Below, piece by piece: positions 62,358 to 64,000 of a stretch of 64,000 nt of DNA (positions are counted from its first letter, which is position 1; each line of letters starts with the position of its first letter). Position numbers and translations under genes: made by a program. A model generated the notes under the pieces. That model did not search any database and was not told where the DNA came from. It saw only the letters and a list, made by a program, of their open reading frames with translations. The stretch lies in assembly GCF_032854445.1 (NCBI RefSeq), contig NC_088305.1:26500628-26564627 (forward strand), read 5' to 3'. Origin of the DNA: Liolophura sinensis. Taxonomy: Eukaryota > Mollusca > Polyplacophora > Chitonida > Chitonidae.

Positions 62358-64000
62358 CTGAAAAAAAAATAAAAAAGAAAAAAAATATTTATTATTGAAT
62401 TCTTTACATCTTCAAAAATAATATTCACAATTCAAACATTACAATCCATTATTCACTACATTAAAGTTTTAATCTTTAATTAAATGCACCAATTGCTGAA
62501 AATACATATGACCTTAATTTGAGACATATAACTGACACATTCATGTAACTAAGAAAATTTATTCTTGGATTTAATTAAAGGTCAAACACTCTGCCCGGTT
62601 TCCTCCCACCAAAATGCTGGCCATTGTCATGTAAGTCACATATTCTTGAGTATGGCGTAAAATACAAATCAGATACATGTAAATAAATAAATTCAAACAA
62701 AATCCACCCAAAGGCAACTTGTCATGGAATTTATATTTGATGCCACATTCAAATGCACAAATTACAGTTTAGCAATTTTTGTAAAATGGAACAAATATGT
62801 TATAAAATAAAATGGGCTGTATCTGACAGAATCTTTCATATCAAACAGATAAATTCAAATTGTTCTCTAACATTATTGTCAGTTTCATTGCTTTTTCCTC
62901 ATATTAAAAACAATATTTTGCTCTTTCAGGTGTGAGACAAAAATAACTGCAATAACAGGACTTCTGAGACACCAAAATCCACTGATATATTTATACTTGT
63001 TTATTTACGTGTATTTAATTGTTATCTAATGCTATTTTTCACTATAACTCCCATGGCAGTCAATTTCAGAGCTAAAATCCTGTTAAATGAAAACTAATCC
63101 TCTCTCCCTCTTTCTCTTAAATCTAGGTCAAAACATTTGGAAGTTTGGATTTCAAGTTAATTTTAAGGAACACAATATCTCTTGACCCTTGACCCTGGAA
63201 TATAACACTGCCTGAGACGAATGTACAGTGTCAAGCTACATGCTGGTCAGCAGTGCACACATTCCTTCAGGTACATCATAGATATATTCTACAGAGACAC
63301 TGACACACACAAAGTCTAGCTTGATATGTATGGACAGTCTCTGGGATTTTGTCTGCAAATGGTCAGAAATTTGATGTCATCAACGCAATTCTGATCCCCA
63401 GACACCTCCCCACCCCCCACCCCCCCCACCCCTCTTCAGACTCTTTCCCACAGAGGTGTTTTGACAGTATCACGTCTGAAGATACATCTGCAGGCAGGCT
63501 TTTTTGTACTTTCACAATTGCATGTTAAAACATTCCCTAAATTGCACATTACAAAATAAAAAAAACAATCAGTTTATGTATCCCTAAATGATTACAATGG
63601 GCCCTCATGAGCTCTGTTTGCCAACTTTATCCTGCCGCTTTGTAGGCGTCCTATTTATGATTAAAGTAGACTTAATGACTGTAATAGGTTTCCTCTCAGT
63701 GCAGTTAGTCACGACGTAGGACAAGTATAAATGCTATGTATAGAAAGGCCATTGATACCATCGGAGGGAAAATGTTTAATGATGTGAATTTATTTTTAAG
63801 TTAATAGATACCAATAGCTTTCAACTCTATTTGACACAGTTAAAAAAATATTTTATTTCCACTGTAGCATACGACTATTTTTTCAAGTTAATGGGAGATC
63901 TGAAGATTAAAAAATCTCTGATAACAAAAGCTACAACAAAGCACAGTACATGTAAATACAATGAAATAAACACTGAAATCGAAAAGAAAAAGGCAATTTT
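62358..64000. other. Right edge: intron upstream of RRM2
   Basis: Contains the SINE A fragment at 62588-62692 and a C-rich run at 63406-63432. No RRM1 exon found. Confidence 0.5.
62588..62692 (+). repeat. SINE A 3' fragment
   Basis: CTCTGCCCGGTTTCCTCCCA, then ATTCTTGAGTATGGCGTAAA and an AAATAAATAAA tail. Confidence 0.78.

Overview
The window looks like nuclear DNA of a lophotrochozoan animal, most likely a mollusc. Genes have many short exons with GT-AG introns, and the introns are full of tRNA-derived SINEs whose tails read TTGAGTACGGCGTAAAACACC followed by (AAAT)n. The species call is inference. There is no bacterial, viral or organellar gene content. Most long open frames are chance frames in introns and repeats; the real genes were assembled exon by exon from splice sites, phase and protein similarity.

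Layout. About 2.7-17.0 kb (+ strand) holds exons 2-15 of a sodium/solute symporter gene of the SLC5 family, of the SLC5A8/SLC5A12 monocarboxylate type. About 36.7-19.05 kb (- strand) holds a complete 15-exon paralogue (638 residues). The two are convergent, tail to tail, about 2.1 kb apart, with the same intron phases throughout. The + copy lacks exon 1 (probably left of the window) and has a one-base insertion in exon 9. About 62.36-46.78 kb (- strand) holds the 3' part of an RBMS/alan-shepard-type RNA-binding protein gene: RRM2, a GC-AG intron, a Gln/Pro/Tyr-rich tail and at least two possible C-termini. RRM1 and the start lie right of the window.

The most unusual structure is in the symporter pair. 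In both paralogues exon 9 is preceded by a tandem array of broken copies of its own 3' splice site plus the first half of the exon (six acceptor-bearing units of 113-114 bp, counting the real one, in the + copy; about eleven more irregular units in the - copy). Exon 9 is about 95% identical between the paralogues, while neighbouring exons 5 and 10 differ at 27% and 18% of bases. This points to local gene conversion or homogenisation through the arrays.

The rest is repeats: SINE family A (at least 15 copies), SINE family B (one apparently full-length copy with a tRNA-like head), an older interspersed family C, a family D with an internal 81-bp tandem repeat, several minisatellites and one 35-bp-armed hairpin. 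The 0-38 kb part is SINE-rich. The RBMS part (39-64 kb) is A/T-rich with few SINEs. I see no sign of a new multi-gene system; the exon-9 arrays are the best candidate for something undescribed.
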